A stretch of 64,000 nt of DNA from Prunella strophiata (Eukaryota; Chordata; Aves; Passeriformes; Prunellidae), in NCBI GenBank assembly GCA_036583965.1, contig JAZBQD010000013.1, forward strand, positions 6,984,144 through 7,048,143. Reading direction: 5' to 3'. Each line of letters starts with the position of its first letter. The first letter of the stretch is position 1. Below the pieces are notes generated by a model. The model saw nothing but the letters and a program-made list of their open reading frames with translations. It was not told where the DNA came from and searched no databases. Both the position numbers and the translations under genes were made by a program. Shown here piece by piece: positions 1 to 11,100 of this stretch.

Positions 1-2439
1 GTCATGTCCCTCCATGTAATCCACACTGACAGCTTCCACACTGGTCAGCAAGAGGACACTAAAACCAAGCTGATGCCAACACAAATTCCTTGTTCTGAAA
101 AACACAGCTGAAAAATACAGGATTTGGGCAGCTCAAAAATGTAAGAAGCTTTCACATGATTTCATCAGGCAGTGCAGCCGTGTACCTGCATGCAGGCTGT
201 GACTCCCCTGGCACACAGTGCTCAGGAAGGGAAGCTCCAGAAGGAATGATTCAGCTGTGCTATTCCCTCAGCTTGCCTTCACTGCCCCCTCCTCCACTGC
301 TGAGCCATTTCATGAGGCTTGTACTGCTTTGGACAGGGTGTATGGCTGTTTCAGTACTTCATTTTCAATTTTAGGTTTCATCCTCAGTTAATGAAACTTA
401 AGGCTACTTTTCATATATTTAAAAACCCCAAATGCACACAGTAGGTTTTTGTAGCTTTTGGCAGCAGTCAATACAGCACTACATTAAGTTTCACTGCAAT
501 CTGAGTCAGAACAAACACATTCCTAGTATTAGGAAACACTATGAAAATATACTAAATGCCAAACTTCAATAGTCCTTCAATTATTACAAGTCAACAGTCA
601 TGTGAGTTTGAGGGTTGTTTCCTTGGAGGGCCACTTCTTTGGAGAGCTGTCTCTTTTTGACAAAGATCTTATTTTGAATGTCTGTGGTTAGAGAACAACA
701 TACCCTCAGTCCCTGAAAATTTCACAAGTATTAACTGGAACCTCGCTGAAACAATGGGAAATGAGAGTACTTCCAAGTAAAAAAAAACACCAAACAGCAC
801 CAGAGCCACAGCTGATGCTGCTGAGCCACTTCCCCAAAGTATTGTAGTTCCCTTGGGATTCCTGGGCCTCCAAGCAACCTCACTGTTTCAATTATCTGAC
901 TTGCCCACAAGACTACAACAACAAGATATGAAAGATCCTCCTCCTTGTTTTCAATTCTTAATCCTCTATTTTTTTAAATAAAATTTGATACCAGTATGTT
1001 TTAATCAAGGGATGTGCCCCTAAGGTCAATTAAAATATCCAAACATGCTATTCTAAGGATTCTCCTTTTGAGACTACATAACTGTAAAATCACAAGAAAG
1101 ATGAAAACTCAGGGGTGAGAAAGTTCACTGCAAAAACAGCTCAAGGAAAACACTCTGAGCAGTCAACATAATGCCTTAAAGAATTAGCTGAGAAATGCTC
1201 CTATTTTTAGGGTTCAGAACTAGCACAATGATTCTGCAGAAGAGCAGACCTGTACATATATATAATTCATGTATGGAGAGTAGACAGGAACACACAAAAA
1301 TCCTTCCTGCCTTGTGGTTTAGCAAAAAAACGCTGGGAGGGAGTGATTTCTCTGTTTTCTCATGTTTTGACAGAACCTGGTACCTAAATCTTAGTGCTCA
1401 AAATTTTGTCTGTTTAAAAAAAAAAAAGTTATTTATTTTGTGTGTCTATTACAACTTTGGCACAACTGAATCAAAATCAGATGGCAAAGCAGACCAGTAG
1501 TAAAGAATCAGGTTTAAGATCTGCTGTTAGTATTACAGTTTTCTACAGGAGGTTTGGTGTGGAAATAAGGAAACACTGTTGGAGTGACAACACAGAACTC
1601 TCACAAAATCTGTCTGTGTTGTGACAGTAAGATTTCAGCTAACTTAGATAAGCATTATTGGTTTTTAATTTCATTATCTATTTTAATCTGTTCCAAAACA
1701 AAAAGTGTGACTTGCAAACCTGAGAAACATCAACTGCTCATATTGAGACAATCCTCTAACTGTTTGTTACGTGCAGGTGCAAAATGAGATTATTTGCACC
1801 GTAAAATGCATTATATAACTACAAATGATCCAGATCACAGGCAGCACTGAGGCTGCTACCTCTTATAGTTCAGCATGTAAGGCCTTGCAAGTTACCTTTG
1901 CAAATATGAATAACTGCTTTAACAACACGTTCTAGGATTCTTCCTAATCAATCAAAACCTGGAAGAATGGGCAAGAATTGTATTTTCCTTTGTTCTCACT
2001 GGGTCAGTATGAAACAGCACAATCTGCTTCCAAAAAAAAAAATATAAGACTAGACCCATGACAGAATGAACGACTGACTTCTAATGATGGCAGTATTATT
2101 TTACTCTACTACTCTCGCTAAATCCTTCAATAAATGAGTAATGTAAGAAAATTGCTCTTTTTGACTGGGTTGTTTGTTTTCGGGTTTTTTTCCGAGGCAG
2201 GAATGGAGAGTCACATCCTGTCTTTGGCTGTATTCGGCTGATAGGATTTGCATATGTTAGAGCAACCGTGGCTCCGTGATGGGGTGATTTGTCTGCACCG
2301 CCTGTGGGCAAATGAGCTACCAGTTATGAACGACGTGGCTGAAAGGGAACTGCTGAACAAACTTGAAATACGCCACGGGAAAAGAAAAAAAGGGGAGGAA
2401 AAAGGGACAACTTCTCAGGGAAGAGAAACACACACCTAT
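1..2439. other. ANKLE2 intron 1 (part)
   Basis: I see no exon with plausible splice sites here on either strand. The sequence is AT-rich and non-repetitive, with short A-runs near 1418 and 2030. The part next to the island (about 2160-2440) carries an octamer-like site, reported separately. Confidence 0.6.
2246..2253 (+). promoter_or_regulatory. Octamer motif ATTTGCAT
   Basis: This is an exact consensus POU/octamer site, about 200 bases outside the ANKLE2 CpG island on its intron side. A single 8-mer can occur by chance, so function is only a suggestion. Confidence 0.25.
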
Positions 2440-3330
2440 GTCTAGACGCGGCCGGGGCGGGCAGGGCGCGGGAGAGGATGCGGGAGCAGCAGCAGCAGCA
2501 GGGCCGCGGGAGCGGGGCCGGGCCGGGCCGGGCGGAGCCGCCTCTGCCGCCGAGCCGGAGGCGGCGGGGCCCGGCCGTGACAAAGCGGGAAGGGGAGCGG
2601 GGCGGCGGGGCCGGGCCCGGCGGGGCCCCGCGCAGGGAGGCGGGCAGGGCCGCGCGGCCTCCCCGGGCGGTGCCCGCTGCCCGCTCCCGGCCCTGCCGCG
2701 GGGCGAGGGGCAGCACCATCCCCCCGGCCTCCCCCGAGTCTCTCACCTGGGCGGCTCCCGCTGCAGCGCTGGCTCCCCGCGGCCAGCGGCGCCGGGGCGG
2801 AGTGGGGAGCCGGGGACGCGATGGGGGTCGGGGAGGAGATGGCCGCCGCCGCCGCCCGGCGGCCGTCCGGCCTCCTGTCCCGCAGCCGCAGCAGCCAGCC
2901 CACGGCGCCGATGACGGCGCAGGCGGCCAGGAGCTCCCAGCACGGCCATCGGCCCCAGCCGGCTCCCCACAGCGAATCCCAGCCCCCGGCGGCCCCGACC
3001 CAGCGCTCCATGCCCGGCCCGCGGCCCGCCCGCCGCACGCCGGCTGTGCCCGCACGCCCTCAGGGACGGTACCTCCGCGGCCCGCGCGGCTTCCACCTCC
3101 TCCGCCCCGCGCCCGCCCCCCAACAGACGCGGCGGCGGCTCCGCCCGGCGCTGACGGGGCTCCGCCGCCGCCCTGGGCCTCACCGTGAGCGCGGCTCCGC
3201 TCGGCCGCCGCTCCCGGGCGGCGGGGAAGGGCCGGGGGAGGCCGAGGGCAGCGGAACACGCGGCGGAGCTCCGCGCAGCAGCCGGGCGGGAGGGCGCTGC
3301 CCAAGGCCGGGACAGGCGGGCAAGGTTTGA
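2440..3330 (-). promoter_or_regulatory. CpG island promoter of ANKLE2
   Basis: The stretch is very GC-rich and dense in CpG, and it surrounds the ANKLE2 first exon. I see no TATA box, as is usual for a housekeeping promoter. The transcription start is inferred to lie a little above 3011. A short CAG run (about 2484-2502 on the plus strand) and many G-runs lie on the intron side. Confidence 0.7.
2747..3011 (-). CDS. ANKLE2: ANKLE2 (LEM4), first coding exon only
   Basis: The exon encodes the N-terminus of ankyrin repeat and LEM domain-containing protein 2, an ER and inner-nuclear-envelope protein. In the known family it helps PP2A and restrains VRK1 so that BAF is dephosphorylated when the nuclear envelope reforms. 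The ATG at 3009-3011 is the first in its frame and has G at -3 and +4. The 88 residues include a hydrophobic helix at about 20-42, with WELLAACAVIGAVGWLLRL as its core. A basic stretch and a Pro/Ala/Ser linker follow. This resembles the human N-terminal membrane segment as I remember it. The exon ends in phase 1 at a good donor, CCCAG|GTGAGAG. The LEM and ankyrin exons lie beyond the left edge. The assignment also rests on synteny, since ANKLE2 lies just downstream of GOLGA3 on the same strand in human. Confidence 0.8.
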
Positions 3331-4014
3331 ACTGCACCGGCCCTGGGGACCGGGAACGCACAGGCACTTCAGAGGCCGCTGTAGAAAGGTTCCGTCCGGG
3401 TATTAACCTCAAAATGCTGCTGCAGTCTCGGATGAGCCGTGAGAGATGGAAAACCACGGAGCAGGAGGCCTCTAGTGCATGAGAAGAAAACAATTCCCTG
3501 CCCAGATGTGAACCAGCCCTCCCAGCAAGTGCAACATTCCCACCTTAGGGGAAAAACACCTGTATGTACTATGTGCAGTGCAGTCACTTGGTGGTTTAAG
3601 TTGCTGTCCTTAAAGAAGAAAATAGTATAGCTTTAACCCACACTGTTTAGTATTGCAAGCAAGATACGGGAATTTCTCGCCTCGTCATTTTAATTGGCTA
3701 CATTAGAATGAAGATGACATTTCAGCATTGTTCCATTTTGTACACTCAAACTCCACAGGATGACAAATTCAGGCCAAGGACTTATGTTTCTTCCCTGATG
3801 AGTTCAGCAAACTGAGAAAAAGAAAATATAATGGAAATACAAACACAATGAAGTTTAGATGTGTGAGAAATCAATACATAATAATGTTGGTTTTCAAAAT
3901 AAGATTTTTTTCCTTTAAGGTGGCTATGCAGCATATTCAGGCTCCCAACATAAAAATTACTGCCCCAAACCAAAGAGAAAATGGTAACTCTTTTGAAGTA
4001 GAAACAACATGGGG
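3331..4014. other. Spacer between GOLGA3 3' end and ANKLE2 promoter
   Basis: No coding exon is visible. The 680 or so bases separate the predicted GOLGA3 polyadenylation site from the ANKLE2 CpG island, so the two genes are closely packed in tandem. Confidence 0.5.
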
Positions 4015-4031
4015 CCCTTTAGCAAAAATAG

Positions 4032-4037
4032 TTTATT
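4032..4037 (-). terminator. Candidate polyadenylation signal AATAAA for GOLGA3
   Basis: The canonical hexamer on the minus strand is followed about 25-35 bases later by a GT/T-rich element (TGTTGTTTCT), the usual arrangement for cleavage near 4010-4018. It is the last good signal before the ANKLE2 promoter. Confidence 0.5.
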
Positions 4038-4880
4038 GCACAAAACTTGTAAAGGAATCCCTATGCACATAATTTTTATAATCAACATGCTTTGTATGAT
4101 CATAAACATTAATTGTACATAGTGTAACTCCTCCAGCCCCTGGGTTATCCATTCTTCAAGAACATGGAATTATTAACTTCTATCTTTACAAATACAGCCT
4201 AAGCAGACATTATAGAATGTCATACATGAAACAGAACCATTTCATTTGCAATATCCAGAACATCTTTCCCTCCCCTAGAAATCTGTGCATCTGTATTGGA
4301 AATGAGGCTGCCCAAGACTCAAGTGTTGCTCATTAGTAGGAGGCAGAGGGATCAGATGACAGCTGATGAGCATTAGTAATTCCTCTGGACAGCAATTGCT
4401 TTCACAGGAAAATACTTAAAGGCTCTGATCACAGCAAGTCACATGCAACTATTCCCACTTTCCCCACAAAGCTAATAAAATGTACATCACAAGCTTCTGC
4501 ATCACCAGGAGTGAATTTGTCATCTGTAAGGTAAATTTATATTGGTAGTACCCCCTGTGCCCAGCACACCTTTGATGTCACAGCTAACACTAAAACAGCT
4601 GTGCCACTGCAGTTCTCTCCCCTAAGGAGGAATATAGAATCCATGACAATATGAACAGTAGAACATTCATCCTGGATACTACTTTACACGTGTGAAAATC
4701 CCATAGATTTCTGCTAGGATATTGCCTGAATAAACAGTATGGGATCAGATCCTCCCATTGCATGAGTGGATGGGGGGCTCAGCTGATCCCAATACAGTGC
4801 ACAAACATTTCCAAGAAATCTGGAAGACAACAGAATGGAGCATTATGCAATATTCAGCAATGCCAGAGACTCAGTAACAT

Positions 4881-4886
4881 TTTATT
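4881..4886 (-). terminator. Alternative polyadenylation hexamer AATAAA
   Basis: This canonical hexamer lies inside the presumed GOLGA3 3' UTR. Its use would shorten the UTR by about 850 bases. The downstream element is not obvious. Confidence 0.25.
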
Positions 4887-7129
4887 CTATTGTAAGGTTT
4901 GCTGGTCTTTGTTGTGATATTTTTTTAAATGCACAGATATTCAAGAGCCCTCAAAAACTCAACAGCATCTGAGAAAATAATGCTGCACCATTTACCAGCT
5001 TTCAGCACTGGGGAACATTCTCACATTGCAGTGACATTTCTCCTTCATTAACTAGATTTGGTTTAGTACGTAGCAACCACTGAAGAAACACAGAAAATAC
5101 ATTCTATTGCAGTGCTTGAAAAAGTAAAATAAAATTTTAAGAGATTATTCTTCAGATTCTCCTGATTATTTGGCAGTGCTGTGACAGGCAGAAGGGAAAC
5201 AATTTTCATTCCTACAGCTAAGTTATTTTAATTGCCTAGACAGCAGAGACCTGAAGCTTTTTAGACTGAGCATGCTCAGCCTCAGGGCAAGGCTTTTTAA
5301 TAAAGCAGCAACTATTTCTCTGGGTTATTAAAAACATAGCTGATGAGCTTCAAAGAAAAGGCCTTGCCTTTATCACACACTGCATGCTCCTTCTAGAAGA
5401 CCTCCCAGTGACTTTTGTAACTTCACTTAGTACCTCACCAGATTTAGACCCTCTAAAGTCTCATTGTCCCTCCTGTAAGTAAATGACATGGTGTTTGTAG
5501 AAAAAGCACATGGTGAATATAACAGGACAATACCCAGTGTCCAGGTACTGCCAGCAGCAGTTGGGCCACTGCAGGAATCTAATCCACAACAGCTCCCTCA
5601 TCTTGGAAAGGGAAACACACATCTAAGGCTACTTGATTGTGCAAGCTCAGATGTCTTCAGGAGCTAGTGAGAAACTGCAGCAGGATGCAGAATGGACACA
5701 AAAAGGAGAGCTGACATTCAGAACAACTAGGAAAGTTTCTAAAAATTCTGGCTTCTTTGATACCAGATAAAACCTTTATCCATATAACCACTGCTGAACT
5801 AACAGATTAGAACATAGTGGATTCTGAACTGCAGGCAATGTATTTAATAAAGTGAACAGCAACATTAACGCTGCACAAGTAGTATTTTAAATCCTGGACA
5901 TTTGGTAGTTTTCTTGTACTGAATATATTATTCATTACAGTTTTTTTTTTTTTTCTCTTGAACAATACTGTGGTTTGGTTTCTTCTTTGAGCTTAATATA
6001 CAGGCAACTTCAAGAACATGACAACAGCGAGATAATCAGTACCACTGACTCTACAAAGCAGACTGCAGCAGTGTGCAGACATGTCTTAAGCTAGTTTGTA
6101 AAGCTTTTGCTTTTGAATTGTTTGGTAAATCCATCTGATGGGCACCCAATGCCACATCAACGCATTTCTTCCTTCACCAGTTGCAAAACCTTGACTGTCA
6201 GCATCACTTGACTTTGATCCCAATAAAATCTAAGTTAAAATCCAGTAGCTGCAGGGCATGAAATCATTCAGTATAAACACTTCTAGTGCAAAGTGTTCAA
6301 CTTGGACTAGAGCTTGAAGTGGTAGCTATGAGAAATCAGACTTTGGATAAATATAGGTGGGTTTGGGAGTTTTGTTTGGTTATTTATTTTTTGCCTTACT
6401 GCTAAACAAAATTCAATATCCTTCCCCCTCCTCTGCAACAACCAAACCCAAAAACAGTGACAGCCTCTTTGGAAACTAAAATTTTTTTTCCCAGCCTTTT
6501 GAATCCACTTGTACTTAATAGATCTCTTTTTTTTTTTTTTTAATTTTTTTATTTTTGGTAAACACCAAACTACAGTGGATACAACTGACTTTTTTATGTT
6601 TTAAGGACAAAAGCATTCTAGTACATGAGTAACTACTAAATCTTCCAAATACCCTAACACTGAATTTTAGAGTGAGGAGAGGGCTGGCTTGTCACTGCAC
6701 TATGAGCTACATAGAGCAACAGGACCAAAGATGAAAGAAACTAAAGTGAGCTGCTTTAAAAATAACTTAGTCAAGGTGCTCTGCAGAGGGACTGCCACAG
6801 TACCAACACTTCTTTCATGGTGGACACCTTGGAGTAGAGGGTGCAAAAAGTAGAGGGAGTGTGTGGGAGAAGATAAAGCTATTAAAAATAATAATTTTAA
6901 AGGCATTATAATTATGTCTTTTAAAGTAAAAATAATTACATTTCTAAAAGCTCTGGCTTTAGGGGCTCATTTCCCTAAGCCATTTGTACAGTATGTCAAA
7001 GAAAAGCAAACTTAAATGTAACATTAAAACAATGACAGTAACAAACCCCCTCATTGTAGCCTTAACTTACAGTATATAAGCATATTAAACCAGATATTCA
7101 AAGTCAGAAAATTATGATTTTTTTCTTAT

Positions 7130-7130
7130 G

Positions 7131-7155
<25 letters not shown>
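7130..7155. repeat. (TA)n microsatellite in GOLGA3 3' UTR
   Basis: A near-perfect alternation of T and A, about 12 dinucleotides long. It is likely to vary in length between individuals. Confidence 0.9.
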
Positions 7156-7161
<6 letters not shown>

Positions 7162-7977
7162 TTTACACGCATACTTTTAAATGGGTGTCTACTTCAAAAC
7201 TTGAAATAAAAAGGTGCAAAATATTTGTGCAGTGAAGCAAAGCTCACTACTGGCCTGTGACTGTAAGAGAAAAACATCAGCAAACGTGCCAGGCAAATCT
7301 GCCAAAGATGCCAACTGCTCTGCATTGCTTGTCTTTACAGTCTTGTTTCTTCTGCTATAGGTCAGAGGTCATCTTCAAAACTGAAAATGGTTTACAATAA
7401 CTTATTTTCCTTCAAATACAGATATCTATAACCTGAATTTCAAGAATAAGAGATTATAGGAGGGACAAGATAATACTTGGCATATCCAGTTCTCAACCAC
7501 TGCTAATGGCTGAACATGAGAATCTTATTTTTCTCTGTAGTTTGGCTACAATCCAAGATGAGGGAAAAAATACATCCTACTCCCACAAATTAAAAAAAAA
7601 AAACCAAACAAGAAAACCTAGATGTTACATAATTAACAGTAATTCCTTAACAAACTCACCCAGATTGAACAATTACATACTTGAAACCAGATGCTCCTCT
7701 TGACCTCATTTTAAATCTTCATCTCAATCTGTTACTGAACCCTCAAATGAGCTAGATTCACCACTTGGCAGTACCCAACATGACAGAATTGTTTCAAACA
7801 AACCCTTAGAATAGCACATTCTGCATTTACTATTCCATCAGTTTCTCAAATCAGTGCCCTTTGCTTCTACAGCAAAAGCACAACTCTGAACACCATTTAA
7901 AAAATGAAATAAATAATTTTTATAAAGATTTGTTTATATACTTAAAGCAATAGGAAGAAAGACAACTGATAAGGAGG

Positions 7978-8185
7978 TTATAGTGTCAAAGCTTCCTTGT
8001 CACTAACACTACAATTCTCTTTCTTTTCATCTGCAGTAGGAGTCTCCTGCTGGTCTGATGCAGTTGTAGGACTTGTAGAAGTAAGGTCCATTAACTTGCC
8101 CTCAATCTGAGTCCATGAAGACATTGATTCATGTACTGTAATGGTGTGTTCCTCCATCTGGCGCTGAAGGCTGTCCATTTCTTGC
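7978..8185 (-). CDS. GOLGA3: GOLGA3 exon 24, last coding exon, residues 1448-1516
   Basis: Starts QEMDSLQRQMEEHTITVHES, which is conserved. It continues into a diverged acidic Ser/Thr-rich tail and stops at 7978-7980. Confidence 0.93.
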
Positions 8186-11100
8186 CTTTGAATGTATTGA
8201 GACCAAAAAAAGCCAAAATTAGCAAGCAGAAAACTGACTGCTAAATGCAAGACCAAAAAATTTCTTTTCTGATTCTTGATACCAACTCCAAGACTACCTA
8301 AGATATAGCTGTATACAAGAGAGAAAAATCTACAAGAAGCTTAGGAACTGTCTTAAGAGCAAAACAAATAAAATGTGCTTAATTAAAAAATATTAATAGC
8401 TGGTTTTGATTTTTTCTGCTGTGTACAATTCAGGATGGACATTTTGTTTAGCTTATTGTAAAGTCTTACTTCACTATGGCAATGACCACATAAGCAAGCA
8501 CTTACAATGACAGAACATCCTACTGTCCTAAATATAGCCCAAATAAAGAATTAATTTTACAAATCCTTTTTTCCTCATGGCAGCTGGTTTCCTGAAAACA
8601 TTTTTAAGATTCCTTAATATGGTTTAAAACAACAGGCCATACTTTAGTTGCCGGAGACAGCTGTTCAGATTCTTTAGAGGCTCCTTGCTCACAGCTGTTG
8701 GTTTCAGCAGTTCTTCCAGCAAGGCAGCAGGCACTGGACAATCAGGAATCTTGACTGGAGTCACTGGATTGGAAGAGTTATTCTCACCTTTCAGTTCTTT
8801 CCTCTGGTTAAAGGGAAAAAAGGAGTCAGAAACACAATTTTATTCCATCAATATCATTCTTCCCACCTAGAAACAGTCTCACATCATGCTACTGGTGCAC
8901 ATCTGCACTACAGAGCAAGAACCACAGGCACATTCAGGTTAGGTTATTTAAGAGCATTAGCAGAGCATTTTCCTGTACTTTACAATGTGTTCTTCCTATT
9001 TAAATACCTTCTTCATCTTGCCATGCTTGAGGTCCAACTTCAGCTGCTGGTTTTGCTGCAGCAGTGACTTCATGCTGTTCTTCAGTTCAGTCACTTTAGC
9101 CTGCAGCACAAACTTATCCTTCTGAGTCGCTGACAGGTCCTCCCTCACCATCTCTAACTCAGTCTTGATGTTCTAAATGGGAAGAAAATCAGTGTGATGT
9201 ACAGAAACAGCATAAAAATTCCAGACATCTAATGTTTTTATCATCTTTTCAGTTTCCAGAGCAAACTAGAAGAAAAAAACAACACACGACACTGCTGATT
9301 GAAACAAATTTGCCATGGCAGAAAATCAGAGGTTGGGTTAAAAGAAAGTCAGTAGCCTATTTTAATGGCATTAAGCTTGAAGAAATACAAAGGTAACAGC
9401 ACAGTCAAAATAAAAATTCAGAAAAAAAGTCTAAGTATGCTTTTAAAAAATAAAAATATTGTTTTAATTATCCCCCTACAGCAATCAAAATTTCAGACCA
9501 TGAGAACTGGCTCGATTAAATACCTGCAAGACAACTTGTATCCCTTCTAACTCCTTGTGGCTGCGCTGCTCAGTCATGTCCAGCTGCTGCTTAAGTGTTT
9601 CAATTTCTCTTTCTTTTCGTTCTACTTCCCACTTCAGGTCTTCCACCTAGCAGGGAAAAAAAAATCATTGGAATTATCTACAGGTGCAATCAACCACAAA
9701 ATGCAAAATATATTCTTCTGTCTCATGAAAACCTTAAGAAAACCTAGAAAAACTTTATTAAATATGCTGAATTAAAGACAAAGTCATACAATGCACTACA
9801 AATACAGATAAACACAGTAAGTGTTTACTTTTTACCTCTTGGCTTACTAGAGGCTGTTCACTAAGTTTGTCATCCAGGTTTTTCTGCAGAACTTGGAGCT
9901 GAGATCTGGCTTCTGCCAGCTCTTGCTGGAACTGAGATACCTCCTGGGAATGTTTTTCATCCTCTCCCCTGCACAGCAAGGTTAACAGACACAGCAGTTA
10001 CTCAATCTGTTCTTTAAAACAAGAACTTCACTGGGTTAGCCAGTTAACTATAAATTACATGACTGTGCATGGAACCTGGCTTAATCACAGCTTTGACTGA
10101 GGGCTTTGCCAACACATTTATAGAGCAAGAGTTAAATCAAAAGAAGATTTTATGAAAGATATGTATAAATATTAAATATTGAAAAAAAATTTACTAAATT
10201 CTTGAGCACTGGTAATAGTCCAGTTACAGATTATGCAGCAAAAAAACCCAGAAAAACAAAAATAACCAAAACCCTGTCAGCAATTTTGCTTTGTTTTTGG
10301 AGGAATAGGGCTAAGCTTATATCCATTTTCATGTAGGTCTGATAGTTTCTTATAATTTAAGCAAAAATTTTATATATGAAGCAAACTGAATTTTAATACA
10401 TTGTGGAACACAGTCAATAATCAAATTAATTCTCTATGTAGTTCCTCAGGGATGTAAAAGAGAAGAATAATAGGATATATATATATAAAGTGTTAATCCC
10501 TTACTAGCAATGTGAAATAGTAGAAGTGTGTGGTGAAAGTGAAAATAAAACAGATAGTGAAGCCTAAAAACAGTGTACATCAGGTCTAACAACTGAATTA
10601 TGGAAAGAGAAAAGTGCAGGTATTTGCTCAGAGTCCAAACAAGCATCCATGGTCAGATTCTGCTGAGGAACATTCAACATAATCCATCCCCAAAGGGACA
10701 AACCCAAAAATTCACTGATGTATGGCTTTTTGAGAGGATTTGTTTTAATTACTGTTCTTTTTGAGGCATTTACTTACTGCAGCTTGTCCACCTCAGCCTG
10801 CAGGGCCTGGACCAGCAGCTCCTTGGCGTGGAGCTCCTTCTTGATCTCACTGAGCTCCAGCATCGCTGCCCGGTGGTGTCGCCGGTTATGGGCTGCGTCT
10901 GCTTTGGCTGCTGCTTCCTAACAGGACAAAAAGATGCAGTTTTGTTTTTTCTCTGCAGGTGAATCATAAAGGGAGCTTAACACAGAGCACAACAGAGGAG
11001 ACATCAACTGATCTTTCAGCCACTGGCCATTCTGACAGACCCCGTACAGGAAGCAGTATGTTACAAAACACAGATTTAATTTAAATATACTTTTGAAATA

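Larger units (their letters stand above)
4015..7977 (-). other. GOLGA3: Probable GOLGA3 3' UTR
   Basis: About 4 kb follow the GOLGA3 stop codon with no open reading frame of note, no splice-flanked exon and an AT-rich composition. A polyadenylation hexamer followed by a GT-rich stretch occurs near 4030. A second hexamer at 4881-4886 could give a shorter form. The extent is inferred, because no transcript data are available. Confidence 0.5.

Noticed and set aside
2324..3493. 389-codon open frame on the minus strand across the ANKLE2 CpG island
   Set aside because: GC-rich islands lack stop codons by chance. The composition is low-complexity Arg/Ala/Pro/Gly, and the frame differs from the ANKLE2 exon.
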